DNA from: Erwinia tracheiphila
GTDB lineage: Bacteria > Pseudomonadota > Gammaproteobacteria > Enterobacterales > Enterobacteriaceae
Reading direction: 5' to 3'
NCBI RefSeq assembly: GCF_021365465.1
Contig: NZ_CP089932.1
Location: 3,906,001 to 3,970,000, forward strand
Length of the DNA: 64,000 bases
Made by a program: the position numbers and the translations under genes. Below, piece after piece: positions 8,278 to 16,939 of the stretch (position 1 is the stretch's first letter; every line of letters begins with the position of its first letter). The notes under the pieces are model-generated. The model searched no databases. It saw only the letters and a list, made by a program, of their open reading frames with translations, and was not told the DNA's origin.

Positions 8278-8699
8278 CTGAGAATATCGACCCCGAAACG
8301 GAGGTTGTTATCTGCTGTGAAGCCGGTGAAAAATGGCCTTACGTGCGGTGTAAAAGCAATCCCCGGTGGTTGTTCTATGCTTATGACCGTATCCGCAAAC
8401 GTGCTCTGGCCCACGTCTTCGGCCCGAGAAATGCCCCGACCCTGCGACGATTGCTGGCCCTGTTAAGCAAATTTAACATTGCCTTTTATATGGCAGATGC
8501 GTGGCCGGTTTATAAAGTTCTGTTAAGTGCAACAGGCCACGTGGTGAGCAAGAAATATACCCAACGGACAGAACGACATAATCTTAATCTTCGCACACAT
8601 ATCAAACGACTGACCCGCAGAACAATTTGCTTTTCGAAGTCAGAGGAAATGCACGATAAGATCATCGGTTGGTATCTTACTCTTCATCATTATCAATAA
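8196..8699 (+). CDS. insB: IS1 transposase InsB
   Basis: A 167-residue InsB-type product carrying the IS1 catalytic domain, ending with SEEMHDKIIGWYLTLHHYQ. It is normally made as an InsAB' fusion by -1 frameshifting at an A-run, which is visible around 8252. It is intact here, but the broken insA upstream should prevent fusion protein production. Confidence 0.88.
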   Translation: MSRYRTGSRYQPQYGSAALKKISPKQVAENIDPETEVVICCEAGEKWPYVRCKSNPRWLFYAYDRIRKRALAHVFGPRNAPTLRRLLALLSKFNIAFYMADAWPVYKVLLSATGHVVSKKYTQRTERHNLNLRTHIKRLTRRTICFSKSEEMHDKIIGWYLTLHHYQ

Positions 8700-8723
8700 A
8701 TCTGCGTCACGACCCCACTTTAT

Positions 8724-9059
8724 AATTAAATAAATTTGACATTATTTTTTAGTGCACATTATTTTACCAACCCGGAAGCATAATTATTATTTCTAATAAC
8801 CCGAACAACCGTATTATCAGGCTGAATATAAATAGCCGAAATAGCCTAAATATATACGAGTGATGAAAATTTTTTCCATCGTAACTGTTTCAGTGTAATA
8901 GTATTTAAACGGTTAAAATCAATATAACTATTGCAAAAACACAATTTTGTTTTTAATAACCCCCTTGCGCAAGTGGGCGTGAGATTGCTTTGCCGTAGCC
9001 CACACTTATTATTACCCTGATTGTGGCTTGTCTGGATGGTGCCTCTCAGATAGAATCAA
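8724..9059. other. Intergenic region between IS1 and fhuF
   Basis: About 335 AT-rich bases with no recognisable gene. The right end holds the Fur-like site and presumably the fhuF promoter. Confidence 0.45.
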
Positions 9060-9076
9060 GAACGATTATCATTTGT
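9060..9076. promoter_or_regulatory. Candidate Fur box of fhuF
   Basis: The reverse strand reads CAAATGATAATCGTTCT, close to the GATAATCATTATC core of the Fur consensus. It lies about 30 bases upstream of the fhuF start, where Fur repression of this gene is known in E. coli. Confidence 0.5.
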
Positions 9077-9106
9077 TTTTATAATCTCATTAAACCCGGA
9101 TCCCCT

Positions 9107-9827
9107 ATGACCACCATTGTTCTTCAGGCATCTGAGTATGGTTCACCCCCGCTGATTTTTTCACAGAGCGACCGTTCACTGGCGACATCATTACATGCAA
9201 CGTTTAGCGAGCACCGCGCCTGCTTTCTTGATTCAGTCAGACTTAGCGAACCTGCCCCTTCTGATTGTATGACGCTGAACAACTGGTCTGCCGCCGCAAA
9301 TTTTTCCCGACTCATCGTGCGCTACGCCGACTATATTTATCGTGACCACCCACAGATGACGCGGGAAAATAAGCCCCTGCAATCACTCTGGGCACAGTGG
9401 TATCTGGGGCTGCTTACACCGCCAGCGATCATGGCACTTCTGCTTGAAAACCGCGCACTTGATATCTATCCCGCGCGTTGTCACGTGGAGTTTACGGAGA
9501 ATGGACAGACTCATTCAGCATCATCTGATCCCAGTCGTGCAGGGTATTGAGCAGCACGGCGACATCAACGGCAAACTTATCTGGAGTAATACGGGTTTTA
9601 CGATTTACTGGTTTCTTGGCGAAATTGCGCCCTTAATTGGAGAGATATTATGCAACGAGCTGGAACAGGCTTTTTTCTTCTCGCGTTCGTTACTGGACGG
9701 TAGTGATAACCCATTCTTTCGTACCATGCTCCTGCGTGACGGCGAAATGCAGCGACACACGTGTTGTCAACGCTACCGGCTTCCTGATGTACAACGTTGC
9801 GGCAATTGCACGCTGAATCCCGTTTAA
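9107..9827 (+). pseudogene. fhuF: Ferric siderophore reductase FhuF, broken
   Basis: FhuF is a cytoplasmic [2Fe-2S] protein that reduces iron in hydroxamate siderophores. The N-terminal part (to HVEFTENG near 9510) is in one frame. The rest (from RMDRLIQHHLIPVVQ to the end) is in another, and roughly 20 residues present between them in E. coli FhuF are missing. A small deletion has therefore removed DNA and shifted the frame. The C-terminal cluster motif CCQRYRLPDVQRCGNC is preserved. Both halves are well conserved, so the break looks recent. Confidence 0.85.
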
Positions 9828-9898
9828 ACCAGCGTCTTCTCGTTTACAGTCAGACCAGTCTGTGGCAGCTTTATTCGCTCCGAAAAAGGGGAAAAAGC

Positions 9899-10372
9899 AT
9901 GGGCCTGGAGTCAGTAAAACAGTTCTTTGCTGAACACGCACCTGAGATTGGCATTATTGAACTGGCGGAAAGCACCGCAACGGTCGAGCTGGCCGCACGC
10001 GCCCACCGCGTTGAACTGGGGCAAATCGCTAAAACGCTCTCATTAAAGATAAAAGACCGCGTGATCCTTATTGTTACGCGAGGCGATGCCCGACTGGACA
10101 ATCGTAAACTAAAAGAGGTGATGGGTTCCAAAGCACGGATGTTAAGCAGCGATGAAGTGCTTAACTGGGCCGGTCATCCCGTTGGCGGCGTTTGTCCGTT
10201 TGGACTGGAAAACCCGCTACAGGTGCTTTGCGATATTTCGCTACGCCACTATGAAGAAGTGCTGCCCGCCGCAGGATCGGCTCGCAGCGCGGTACGAATT
10301 TCACCTGAAAAAATGGATACATTAACCCACACCAACTGGGTTGATGTCTGCCTGCTACCAGAATCATCCTGA
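9899..10372 (+). CDS. YbaK/EbsC-type aminoacyl-tRNA deacylase
   Basis: A 157-residue protein of the YbaK/aminoacyl-tRNA synthetase-associated superfamily, small cytosolic proteins that hydrolyse mischarged tRNAs such as Cys-tRNA(Pro) or Ala-tRNA(Pro). It shows TVELAARAHRVELGQIAKTL (residues 22-41), where the conserved lysine of the family lies, and GHPVGGVCPFGL (near 88-99), a hallmark glycine-rich loop. The ATG at 9899 gives the usual N-terminus; a longer frame starts upstream but runs through the end of fhuF. Exact substrate is unknown. Confidence 0.85.
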   Translation: MGLESVKQFFAEHAPEIGIIELAESTATVELAARAHRVELGQIAKTLSLKIKDRVILIVTRGDARLDNRKLKEVMGSKARMLSSDEVLNWAGHPVGGVCPFGLENPLQVLCDISLRHYEEVLPAAGSARSAVRISPEKMDTLTHTNWVDVCLLPESS

Positions 10373-10376
10373 CGAA

Positions 10377-10396
10377 AGCGGATCGGGCGATCCGCT
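10377..10396 (+). terminator. Probable terminator after the YbaK-like gene
   Basis: The stem AGCGGATC / GATCCGCT with a 4-base loop is followed by a weak T-tract (GTGCTTTATTT). It lies five bases after the stop codon. Confidence 0.5.
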
Positions 10397-10443
10397 GTGC
10401 TTTATTTCGCCTGACGACGCCAGTCGTTTGCCGAAATTTCAAT

Positions 10444-11617
10444 TTATCGTGTTTCACGACCAAAGACCACGAAGACAGCGATCAATACCACCACGGTTCC
10501 GGCAACAATCGCCATCTCCAGACCGTAATTGCCACCATGCGCCTCTGCGATTTGCGATTTGCGATTTGCGATTACAGGGTAGCGTTGACCGACGCAATTA
10601 AGTTTCCTAACTGATAGACGAACCCCGGTAACACGGCACGCGTATCGGCCGGGACAAGCTCGGTAAGGTAGGTGGGTATCACGCCCAAGCGCCCTGGACT
10701 ATAAACTGCATCAGAAAAGCGCCCAGGACGATGGTAAATGACCCGGAGGAAAACGCCCATAGTGGCAACACCGGTAGCACCAACAGAGCGCAAAAATAAT
10801 CGCTTTCTTACGCTCTATTTTCTCCGACAACGTGCCAAAAAAACGCCGCCCAGCATGGCCGCAATGTTATAACAAATAACAATAATACTGACCATGTACG
10901 GCGTAAAGCCGTGCTGAACTTTCAGGAAAGTAGGGTAAAGGTCCTGGGTACCATGAAAAACAGGCCATCAGCAACACCAGAAAAACACACAGCTTCCACT
11001 GGCTGCGCAATACCGGTAACTGTGCCACACTCTCTTTGCGTTCACGGGCAACAAGCCAGACCGGTGATTCCGGCACGTTGAACCAGATAAAAGGCAGCAG
11101 CAGGATCGGCAATGCGCCAATCAGAAACATGCCGCGCCTGCCAACTGTGTTGTAAAACAGCCCCAAAATAATTGAGACCAACAGATACCCGGCCGGATAG
11201 CCAGCCTGAAAGAAACCAGACATCATGCTGCGTGCACAATCCGCAATGGTTTCCATCGCCAGAGACGAGACCACACCCCAGACGCCTCCCATCGCAATGC
11301 CATAAACCACTCTGAAAGCAAGAAATGTGCCCAGCGTCGGCAACCACGCAGAAAGCAGGTCAAACAGTGAAAAGGTGACAATATTAACCATCAATACTGG
11401 CCTTCGCCCATATTTTTCCGCCAGACGACCAAACAGCAGTGCGCCCAGGGGCGTACAATCAGGGTCAGCATAATCGCTATCGACACATCGGACACCTCGG
11501 TGTGAAAGTTCGCCGCAATGTCGCTTAACACGAAAACTAATATAAAAAAGTCAAACGCATCCAGCTGGCAAAGCTGGCGAGGGCCACGTTTCACTGGGTA
11601 GAGGTCCGGTTGAACAT
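10444..11617 (-). pseudogene. MFS transporter, multiply frameshifted
   Basis: The remnant of a major facilitator of about 400 residues, of the organic-acid/sugar symporter type. Recognisable in order: LDAFDFFILVFVLSDIAANF near the start, the loop RPLGALLFGRLAEKYGRRP (needing frame corrections near 11430), VVYGIAMGGVWGVVSSLAME, PESPVWLVAR, and the last helix with the ending GREVTR-like then stop at 10444. At least four frame changes are needed. A 7-base tandem repeat (10546-10573) disrupts the 3' part. Substrate cannot be inferred. Confidence 0.8.
10546..10573. repeat. Four tandem copies of TGCGATT
   Basis: Four exact 7-base units inside the broken MFS gene. Because 7 is not a multiple of 3, gain of units shifts the frame; it looks like replication slippage. 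Confidence 0.9.
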
Positions 11618-11826
11618 AAAGTTATCCTGTCTGGCTGCTGCCAGGGGCACAATGGCAGGTTGATTAATTGTTAGTTATTTGCTTATAGCATGCATAAAAA
11701 ATGCCAGTCCGACGTACTTGTGAGCCTTTAATCCAGGGTGTAATTAAGTGTTTCATTACCCCAATTACCTGCATGCTTTTTTTGCTACAATCGCCCTCCT
11801 TTAACACCCAAGAGGAGGGACTGAGC

Positions 11827-12264
11827 TTGCCGCTGTTAACAGTACACCGCTCGCTCCGTCCCCTCGGGGCATGGTCTGGCCTGCTGCCCATGCTGTTACT
11901 CTTTCTCGCCCCGGTCATTTCTAAATCACTGGATTTGACGCCCGTTCACCATGCGGCGATGATGGCTTCCATGCCAGACATGGCAATGGATGAGATACCC
12001 GGTATATCTGAAGACGGTACGCCAGCGACAGAAATATCGCCCGATGTACATGCCAGCAGAATGCATCATCCGGCACCGCCATTGATGGATGACAGCGCCT
12101 GTGGCTACTGTGTGCTGCTGGCGCAGCTGCCACTCGATCTCAACACGCCACCGGCGCTGTGGTCGACCCTGCAGGCGGCCTCTGTTCATCCCCTGCTTCT
12201 CTTCCAATCGCTTATCAGCCGTTTTACGCCACGTTTTTTCCATCCCAGAGCGCCACCACCTTAA
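11827..12264 (+). CDS. DUF2946 family protein
   Basis: A 145-residue protein with a hydrophobic N-terminal segment, a His/Met-rich middle (VHHAAMMASMPDMAMD) and the family pattern DSACGYCVLLAQLPL. DUF2946 proteins often sit next to metal or siderophore uptake genes, and here a PepSY-helix protein follows 75 bases downstream. I prefer the TTG start at 11827: it has a strong GAGGAGGG ribosome-binding site, and a TACAAT -10-like box (11786-11791) suggests the transcript starts just before it. In-frame upstream ATGs (11701, 11773) lack such sites. A role in copper or iron handling is inference. Confidence 0.75.
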   Translation: MPLLTVHRSLRPLGAWSGLLPMLLLFLAPVISKSLDLTPVHHAAMMASMPDMAMDEIPGISEDGTPATEISPDVHASRMHHPAPPLMDDSACGYCVLLAQLPLDLNTPPALWSTLQAASVHPLLLFQSLISRFTPRFFHPRAPPP

Positions 12265-12339
12265 GTACGCCAGTTATCAACATTAAAAAACTGCTGTTGT
12301 TATCCGCTCAAAGCCTCAATGCAGGCAAAGGGAATAATT

Positions 12340-13806
12340 ATGTCGGAAAAAACGCGGGCGCGGCCCGCCCGTGCCGTTAAGGCGGGAGGAGGATTATTGC
12401 CCCTTCTGCGTCGCCTGCATTTCTATATCGGCTTGTTTATTGCGCCGTTTATTTTCGTGGCTGCATTTACCGGCACGCTTTATGTGCTCACGCCACAGCT
12501 GGAAAATGCCCTGTATGCCTCACAGCTTTATTCAGCGCCGAATGGCCCTGCAAGGCCCTTAGCCGAACAAATTACCGTAGCAGAAAAGTTTATCGGGCCG
12601 GGTGTAAAAATTGCCGCCGTGAGGCCCGCTCCCCATCCCGGAGAAACCACCCGCGTCATGTTTACCACACCGTTATCAGGCCCGTCTGAAACGACGGCGG
12701 TCTTTATTGCGCCGGACAACCTGCAAGTCCGTGGTCAGCTCAGGGTTTATGGCACTAGCGGTATATTACCGCTACGTACCTGGTTGGATTACCTGCACCG
12801 CAACCTGCTACTGGGCGATCTGGGCCGCAATTACAGTGAGCTGGCGGCCAGCTGGTTGTGGGTGGCCGCCGCAGGAGGCGTGTTGCTGTGGGCGGGGAAC
12901 CGCGCGCCGCGTAAAGGAAAGGTGGACAAAAAGTCACGCGAATGGCGCTTACTGCGCAGCCGCTATTGGCACAGTAAGCTGGGGCTGGTACTAATGCTGG
13001 GGCTGATTTTTTTCTCCGCCACCGGGCTGACCTGGTCACGATGGGCCGGGGAAAATATCTCTGCTATGCGAACCCATTTTGGCTGGCAGACACCGGTAGT
13101 CAATACGGAACTCGTTTCCAGGTCGCCATCCACTGGCGACGCAATGTCACAGATGATGATGCCTGACGGCGAAGTAATGGCGAAAAATCATGCCATGATG
13201 GACGAACATGCACAGCACAACATGTCGGGTGCAATCCATAATGAGCCCGGTATTAGCGTTGTCCCGAATCAGTTCGATCGCGTGCTTAACGCGGCGCGTG
13301 CTGCTGGAATCGATGCAGCCAGGATTGAGATCCGGCCCGCATGGAAAGCCAACAAAGCCTGGACTGTCAGCGAAATCGATCACAGCTGGCCCACCCAAGT
13401 CGACAGCGTGGCGGTCGACCCACAACATTTTCAGGTCGTGGATAAGGTGGAATTTGCCCGGTTTGGCCTGCTGGCAAAACTCACGCGCTGGGGAATTGAT
13501 GCCCATATGAGTGTATTATTTGGATTGCCTAACCAGCTGCTCCTGGCGTTTTTTAGCATTGGTCTGTGTGTGATGATTGTGCTGGGTTATCGCTTGTGGT
13601 GGCTACGCCGTCCACCTACTGGTCACAGGCATCCGGCAGAAACGCTCTGGTATTGCTGGCTGTTACTTTCATATCCCAGCCGAATTATGCTAGTGGCAGT
13701 GACTTTTGTGCTGGCATTGTCCCTGCCATTAATGGGTATCAGCCTGCTGGCAATGCTGGCCATTGATGCAATACGCTGGCAACGGGCGAAACATGTTGTG
13801 GTATAA
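12340..13806 (+). CDS. PepSY-associated membrane protein, iron-reductase type
   Basis: A 488-residue inner-membrane protein of the PepSY_TM family. Members are predicted to reduce ferric siderophores or haem at the membrane. It has a first helix (LRRLHFYIGLFIAPFIFVAAFTG within residues 24-50), a large periplasmic part, a central pair of helices with SRYWHSKLGLVLMLG, a Met/His-rich stretch (MMMPDGEVMAKNHAMMDEHAQH), and three helices at the C-terminus. Conserved histidines in the first and middle helices fit haem ligation. Start at the ATG at 12340. It probably forms an operon with the DUF2946 gene and is intact, unlike fhuF nearby. Confidence 0.82.
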   Translation: MSEKTRARPARAVKAGGGLLPLLRRLHFYIGLFIAPFIFVAAFTGTLYVLTPQLENALYASQLYSAPNGPARPLAEQITVAEKFIGPGVKIAAVRPAPHPGETTRVMFTTPLSGPSETTAVFIAPDNLQVRGQLRVYGTSGILPLRTWLDYLHRNLLLGDLGRNYSELAASWLWVAAAGGVLLWAGNRAPRKGKVDKKSREWRLLRSRYWHSKLGLVLMLGLIFFSATGLTWSRWAGENISAMRTHFGWQTPVVNTELVSRSPSTGDAMSQMMMPDGEVMAKNHAMMDEHAQHNMSGAIHNEPGISVVPNQFDRVLNAARAAGIDAARIEIRPAWKANKAWTVSEIDHSWPTQVDSVAVDPQHFQVVDKVEFARFGLLAKLTRWGIDAHMSVLFGLPNQLLLAFFSIGLCVMIVLGYRLWWLRRPPTGHRHPAETLWYCWLLLSYPSRIMLVAVTFVLALSLPLMGISLLAMLAIDAIRWQRAKHVVV

Positions 13807-13812
13807 AAATAG

Positions 13813-13837
13813 CGGAACGGCCTGACCGTTCCGTTTT
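13813..13837 (+). terminator. Intrinsic terminator after the PepSY gene
   Basis: The stem CGGAACGG / CCGTTCCG with a 5-base loop is followed by TTTT, seven bases after the stop codon. Confidence 0.85.
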
Positions 13838-13898
13838 ATATATTTTGTACTGGAACAGGCAGAGTGCGATATGTTTTCAGACTGTATTGATATTATTC

Positions 13899-14031
13899 AT
13901 GTTCAAATTACCCTGAGGCTGAAATATTGGTTAATGACCTCAGGGAAATTCAAAAACAGATGGAACGTTATGTTAATCAATTAGTTTCTGAAACCACCAT
14001 TCCGCCTGAAAAACCAGCAACTGGTCGTTAA
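13899..14031 (+). pseudogene. Short coding remnant before tRNA-Ile2
   Basis: A 45-codon stretch ends at 14031 and reads like the C-terminus of a protein (EILVNDLREIQKQMERYVNQ...PEKPATGR). It begins just after a stop codon and has no start or ribosome-binding site, so it is either a decayed gene end or chance. I do not recognise the family. Confidence 0.3.
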
Positions 14032-14075
14032 GCGCTGGATTGCTCTGGCAAGTTACATTATAATCTCGCGCCACA

Positions 14076-14152
14076 GGCCCCTTAGCTCAGTTGGTTAGAG
14101 CACGCGACTCATAATCGCTTGGTCGCTGGTTCAAGTCCAGCAGGGGCCACCA
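14076..14152 (+). tRNA. ileX: tRNA-Ile2 (CAT anticodon, lysidine type)
   Basis: A 77-base tRNA with encoded CCA. The anticodon CAT could be Met, but the acceptor (GGCCCCTTAGCTCAG) and T-arm match enteric ileX, whose C34 is modified to lysidine to read AUA. The 3' end is a plausible island attachment site, because mobile-type genes start just downstream. Confidence 0.92.
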
Positions 14153-14160
14153 AATAAAAC

Positions 14161-14195
14161 AAGGAGTTAGATGAGAAATAGTATGACTCCTTTTT
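14161..14195 (+). terminator. Probable terminator of tRNA-Ile2
   Basis: The stem AAGGAGT / ACTCCTT is followed by a T-run, eight bases beyond the tRNA. The loop is long (18 bases), so strength is uncertain. Confidence 0.55.
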
Positions 14196-14254
14196 CGTTT
14201 TATTGGAATCGGGTCAGGTAATGGGTCAGGTAAGGAATTGCCTCCCTACCCTCT

Positions 14255-15076
14255 TCATCTCGCTGCCAGCATCCCTGGATAGTGCTTCGCCACGATATCA
14301 TTCATCTTTTCTGTAAGATCGCACCGCTTAAAAGTGATGTGCGCTGTTCCTTTCTGAAAGTAACGGATACTGAAGAAATCATCTTCGTAAACATCCTTCG
14401 AAGGGTTGTCACGAATATGCTCCATCAATCGAATAGTAACATCGCCACGGTTATCTGGTATCGGTCTACCATCCAGCAGAAATAACATTCGTTCCAGGTC
14501 CGCTAATTGATCCCGCCGCCAGCCCCAGTTTAAGCTAAAGCCCCAGCGGCTATGCGTCACCAGATTGTTGACGATGATCTTTTTACCAAAGTTGCAGGGA
14601 CTATTGGTTTTGTAATCCCATGACAGACCTTTGAACACGTTGATGATCCCGCGCTCAAAGACATCCATTTTGTTCAAATGTAACTGCTCAAAAGTACTGA
14701 GGATATTCGCCTCACTGATCGCAGGAAGATCGCCCTCCTCCAGATTCTTATGCTACTGGTCTCGAGCCTGAGCATCCATCAAGGCCATCATGCCGGACTT
14801 CAGCATCAAATCGCGCCAGATACTGCGATCTATATTGCGGGTGACGGCAGACATTGCTTTATCAGCCTTTTCAGTCAGCCAGCTATCGTAGCGGTGCCCG
14901 GACTTCATCGCCCAGTCTTGCGCTGTACCACCGCCAATTTCTGAGGTCAGCCGTGAAATGGCATCAAGCTGCTGAATGAGTTGTTCGATCCGTTTTAGTG
15001 CGGTATCGCGGCCCGTGACAACACGATCGATACTGGTCGAAAGAATGAGTTCATTGTGTTCCGTCAACACGTCGGG
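14255..15076 (-). pseudogene. DUF4942 island gene with nonsense codon, truncated by IS3
   Basis: A gene of the DUF4942 type, found in prophages and integrative elements and of unknown function. The two halves are in the same frame, split by a single TAG at 14753-14755 that follows ARDQ and precedes HKNLEEGDLPAISEAN; Trp (TGG) is a plausible ancestral residue. The 5' end is cut by the IS3-family element at 15077, so the native start is lost. The C-terminal half, with SRWGFSLNWGWRRDQLADLE, is well preserved. Confidence 0.75.
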
Positions 15077-15105
15077 TGACCTGCCCCCAGTATTAGATAC
15101 AACCT

Positions 15106-15939
15106 TCAGTTAGTAATGTCGGTTGGTTTTTCTTCATGTTTCCCGTTTCGCCAGCATGCTGCAAATTCAAGCGGCGCCTGGTAATTCAGCGATGAATGAG
15201 GTCTGGACTCGTTATAATCCTGCCGCCAGTCATTAATGATTTTCCGGGCATGAAGAATATCGCTGAACCAGTGCTCATTCAGGCATTCATCCCGAAAGCG
15301 TCCGTTAAAACTCTCAATAAATCCGTTCTGTGTTGGCTTACCCGGCTGGATAAGTCGCAGTTCTACACCATGCTCAAAAGCCCACTGTTCGAGCGCACAG
15401 CAGGTAAATTCCGGGCCCTGATCGGTTCTTATCGTTGCCGGATAGCCGCGAAACAGCGCGAGGCCGTCCAGAATACGTGCGACCTGAACGCCTGAAATAC
15501 CGAAAGCGGCGGTGATCGTCAGACACTCCTTCGTGAAATCATCCACGCAGGTCAGGCACTTAATCCGGCGGCCGCTGGAAAGTGCATCCATGACAAAATC
15601 CATCGGCCATGTCAGGTTCGGCGCATCCGGGCGGAGAAGCGGAAGCCGCTCAGTCGCCAGACCCTTACGGCGTCGCCTGCGTTTTACACCGAGACTGTTA
15701 AGGTGATAGATGCGGTAAACCCTCTTGTGGTTGACGTGAAGGCCCTCCCGACGCAATAACTGCCAGATGCGCCGGTAACCAAATCGGCGACGTTCAAGTG
15801 CCAGCTCTGTGATACGCAGAGATAGTTGCGCGTCAGCAGCCGGACGCTGAACCGAATAACGGCAGGTTGAAAGGGACAGACCGGCCAGCCTGCAGGCACG
15901 ACGTTGCGACAGACCCGTTATCTCACACATGACTTCCAC
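15106..15939 (-). CDS. IS3-family transposase OrfB (integrase domain)
   Basis: The catalytic half of an IS3-family transposase, 277 residues from its first ATG. The DDE integrase core is visible: D in CVDDFTKEC (near 130), D in IRTDQGPEF (near 171) and E in [10 protein letters not shown] (near 215). An upstream HTH_21-like region ([16 protein letters not shown]) is also present. The frame is open further upstream ([14 protein letters not shown]), as expected for an OrfAB fusion made by -1 frameshifting. Confidence 0.92.
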   Translation of the reverse strand: MEVMCEITGLSQRRACRLAGLSLSTCRYSVQRPAADAQLSLRITELALERRRFGYRRIWQLLRREGLHVNHKRVYRIYHLNSLGVKRRRRRKGLATERLPLLRPDAPNLTWPMDFVMDALSSGRRIKCLTCVDDFTKECLTITAAFGISGVQVARILDGLALFRGYPATIRTDQGPEFTCCALEQWAFEHGVELRLIQPGKPTQNGFIESFNGRFRDECLNEHWFSDILHARKIINDWRQDYNESRPHSSLNYQAPLEFAACWRNGKHEEKPTDITN

Positions 15940-15962
15940 GGCTTCCCGCTTCTGGTCTGTCG

Positions 15963-16226
15963 TCAGAACTTTCGGCCCAGAGCCACCTTAAGCGCCTCCT
16001 TATCCAGCATGGCTTCAGCGAGCAGCTTCTTGAGGCGGGCGTTCTCCTCTTCAAGTGACTTGAGCCGCTTCACTTCGGGGACTTCCATGCCGCCAAACTT
16101 CTTGCGCCCGGTGTAGAAGGTAGCGTCTGAAATAGCATGCTTGCGGCAGAGTTCCCGGGCCGAAACCCCGGCTTCGGCCTCGCGGAGAATACTGATGATC
16201 TGTTCGTCGGAAAATCGCTTCTTCAT
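15963..16226 (-). CDS. IS3-family transposase OrfA (HTH protein)
   Basis: An 87-residue OrfA with a helix-turn-helix of the transposase_8 type ([19 protein letters not shown]) followed by a leucine-zipper-like segment ([20 protein letters not shown]). It provides DNA binding and the N-terminal part of the OrfAB transposase. Both ORFs look intact, so the element may be active. Confidence 0.92.
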   Translation of the reverse strand: MKKRFSDEQIISILREAEAGVSARELCRKHAISDATFYTGRKKFGGMEVPEVKRLKSLEEENARLKKLLAEAMLDKEALKVALGRKF

Positions 16227-16294
16227 GGGGATGTCCTCATGTGACTTATGAAGACATTACTAACATCGCGCTGTATTAATCAACGGGGAGCAGG

Positions 16295-16567
16295 TCAAGC
16301 AGCTAGCGGTTTTTCAGGAATAAACATCAGTGCATAGTGATCTGGGCTATCTTTGCTCTGATAGAAATCACGGCCATAAAGTATGTCATCCATGGCGTGT
16401 TCATGTACTTTAGCGGAAATACAGCGCCTGATCGTACACCGTGGACTACCGCTACCGAAGTGAATGTAAAGAGGCAGCCTTTCGTCAAGCCACGCCCTAA
16501 TGAACACATCAGCATCCACACCAAAGCGAGGGGCCATCTCCTCCAGAGAGTAAAAAGCTTGCGCCAT
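16295..16567 (-). pseudogene. Island gene truncated by the IS3-family element
   Basis: A 90-codon frame starting MAQAFYSLEEMAPRFGVDAD. Its stop codon (16295-16297) is the first three bases of the IS terminal repeat, so the native C-terminus is lost. The N-terminus resembles small island or prophage proteins with a helix-turn-helix-like start; I cannot assign a function. Confidence 0.55.
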
Positions 16568-16780
16568 ATCTTTCCCCTAAATCTATAGAGTAGTGAGTGC
16601 GCGTATTTTACACATAACTTAATAATTCATTGGTATTTTTAGAAAAGAAAGGGAATCGCGGTACATCTGATTACTTCCCTGAGAAGCCCAAGTTTCTCTT
16701 AGTCACAGCCAACGGTTATCAACCTTGCTAGCCGCCCCTATCCGAACTAGAATCAGCATTGAAGCAACGAGGGCCTCAAC

Positions 16781-16939
16781 ATGACAAAAAAAACAGCACA
16801 TACTCAGATCACCAGAACTCAAATCTACCGCGCCGTTGCCAGCTCAACCGCGATAGAAACTGGTGTTTCTGTGCAAAGAATTGAGCAGCAACTCAAAAAA
16901 AATCAAGCACAGGCGAAAGCCGTGGGCCTCGCCCGTTAA
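16781..16939 (+). CDS. Small protein convergent with fic, possible antitoxin
   Basis: A 52-residue basic protein (MTKKTAHTQITRTQIYRAVA...) on the strand opposite to fic. The two stop codons overlap, sharing 16936-16939. The stretch ASSTAIETGVS is close to the inhibitory motif (S/T)xxxE(G/N) of Fic antitoxins, with T in place of G/N at the last position. The ORF is short, but its helical amphipathic look and the motif support a real gene. Known class I Fic antitoxins (VbhA type) precede their toxin on the same strand, so the antiparallel layout is unusual. Function is inferred. Confidence 0.55.
   Translation: MTKKTAHTQITRTQIYRAVASSTAIETGVSVQRIEQQLKKNQAQAKAVGLAR

Larger units (their letters stand above)
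7948..8714 (+). mobile_element. IS1-family element, copy 1, with target duplication
   Basis: A 767-base element bounded by near-perfect inverted ends (GGTCGTGACGCGGA at the left; the reverse complement of GGTCGTGACGCAGA at the right). It is flanked by an exact 9-base direct repeat, CCACTTTAT (7939-7947 and 8715-8723), the size expected for IS1. It carries insA and insB. A one-base insertion breaks insA, so this copy is probably not autonomous. Confidence 0.95.
15077..16297 (-). mobile_element. IS3-family element
   Basis: A 1,221-base element with terminal inverted repeats beginning TGACCTGC(C/T)CCC at both ends and two overlapping-frame ORFs, both on the minus strand. No matching 3-5 base target duplication is visible (CGGG on the left, AGCA on the right), so a deletion or recombination may have followed insertion. 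It separates the DUF4942 remnant from a second truncated island gene. Confidence 0.88.

Noticed and set aside
14210..14240. Direct repeat GGGTCAGGTAA (twice) after tRNA-Ile2 as an attachment site
   Set aside because: Not related to the tRNA 3' end and adjacent copies only; more likely a small tandem duplication.
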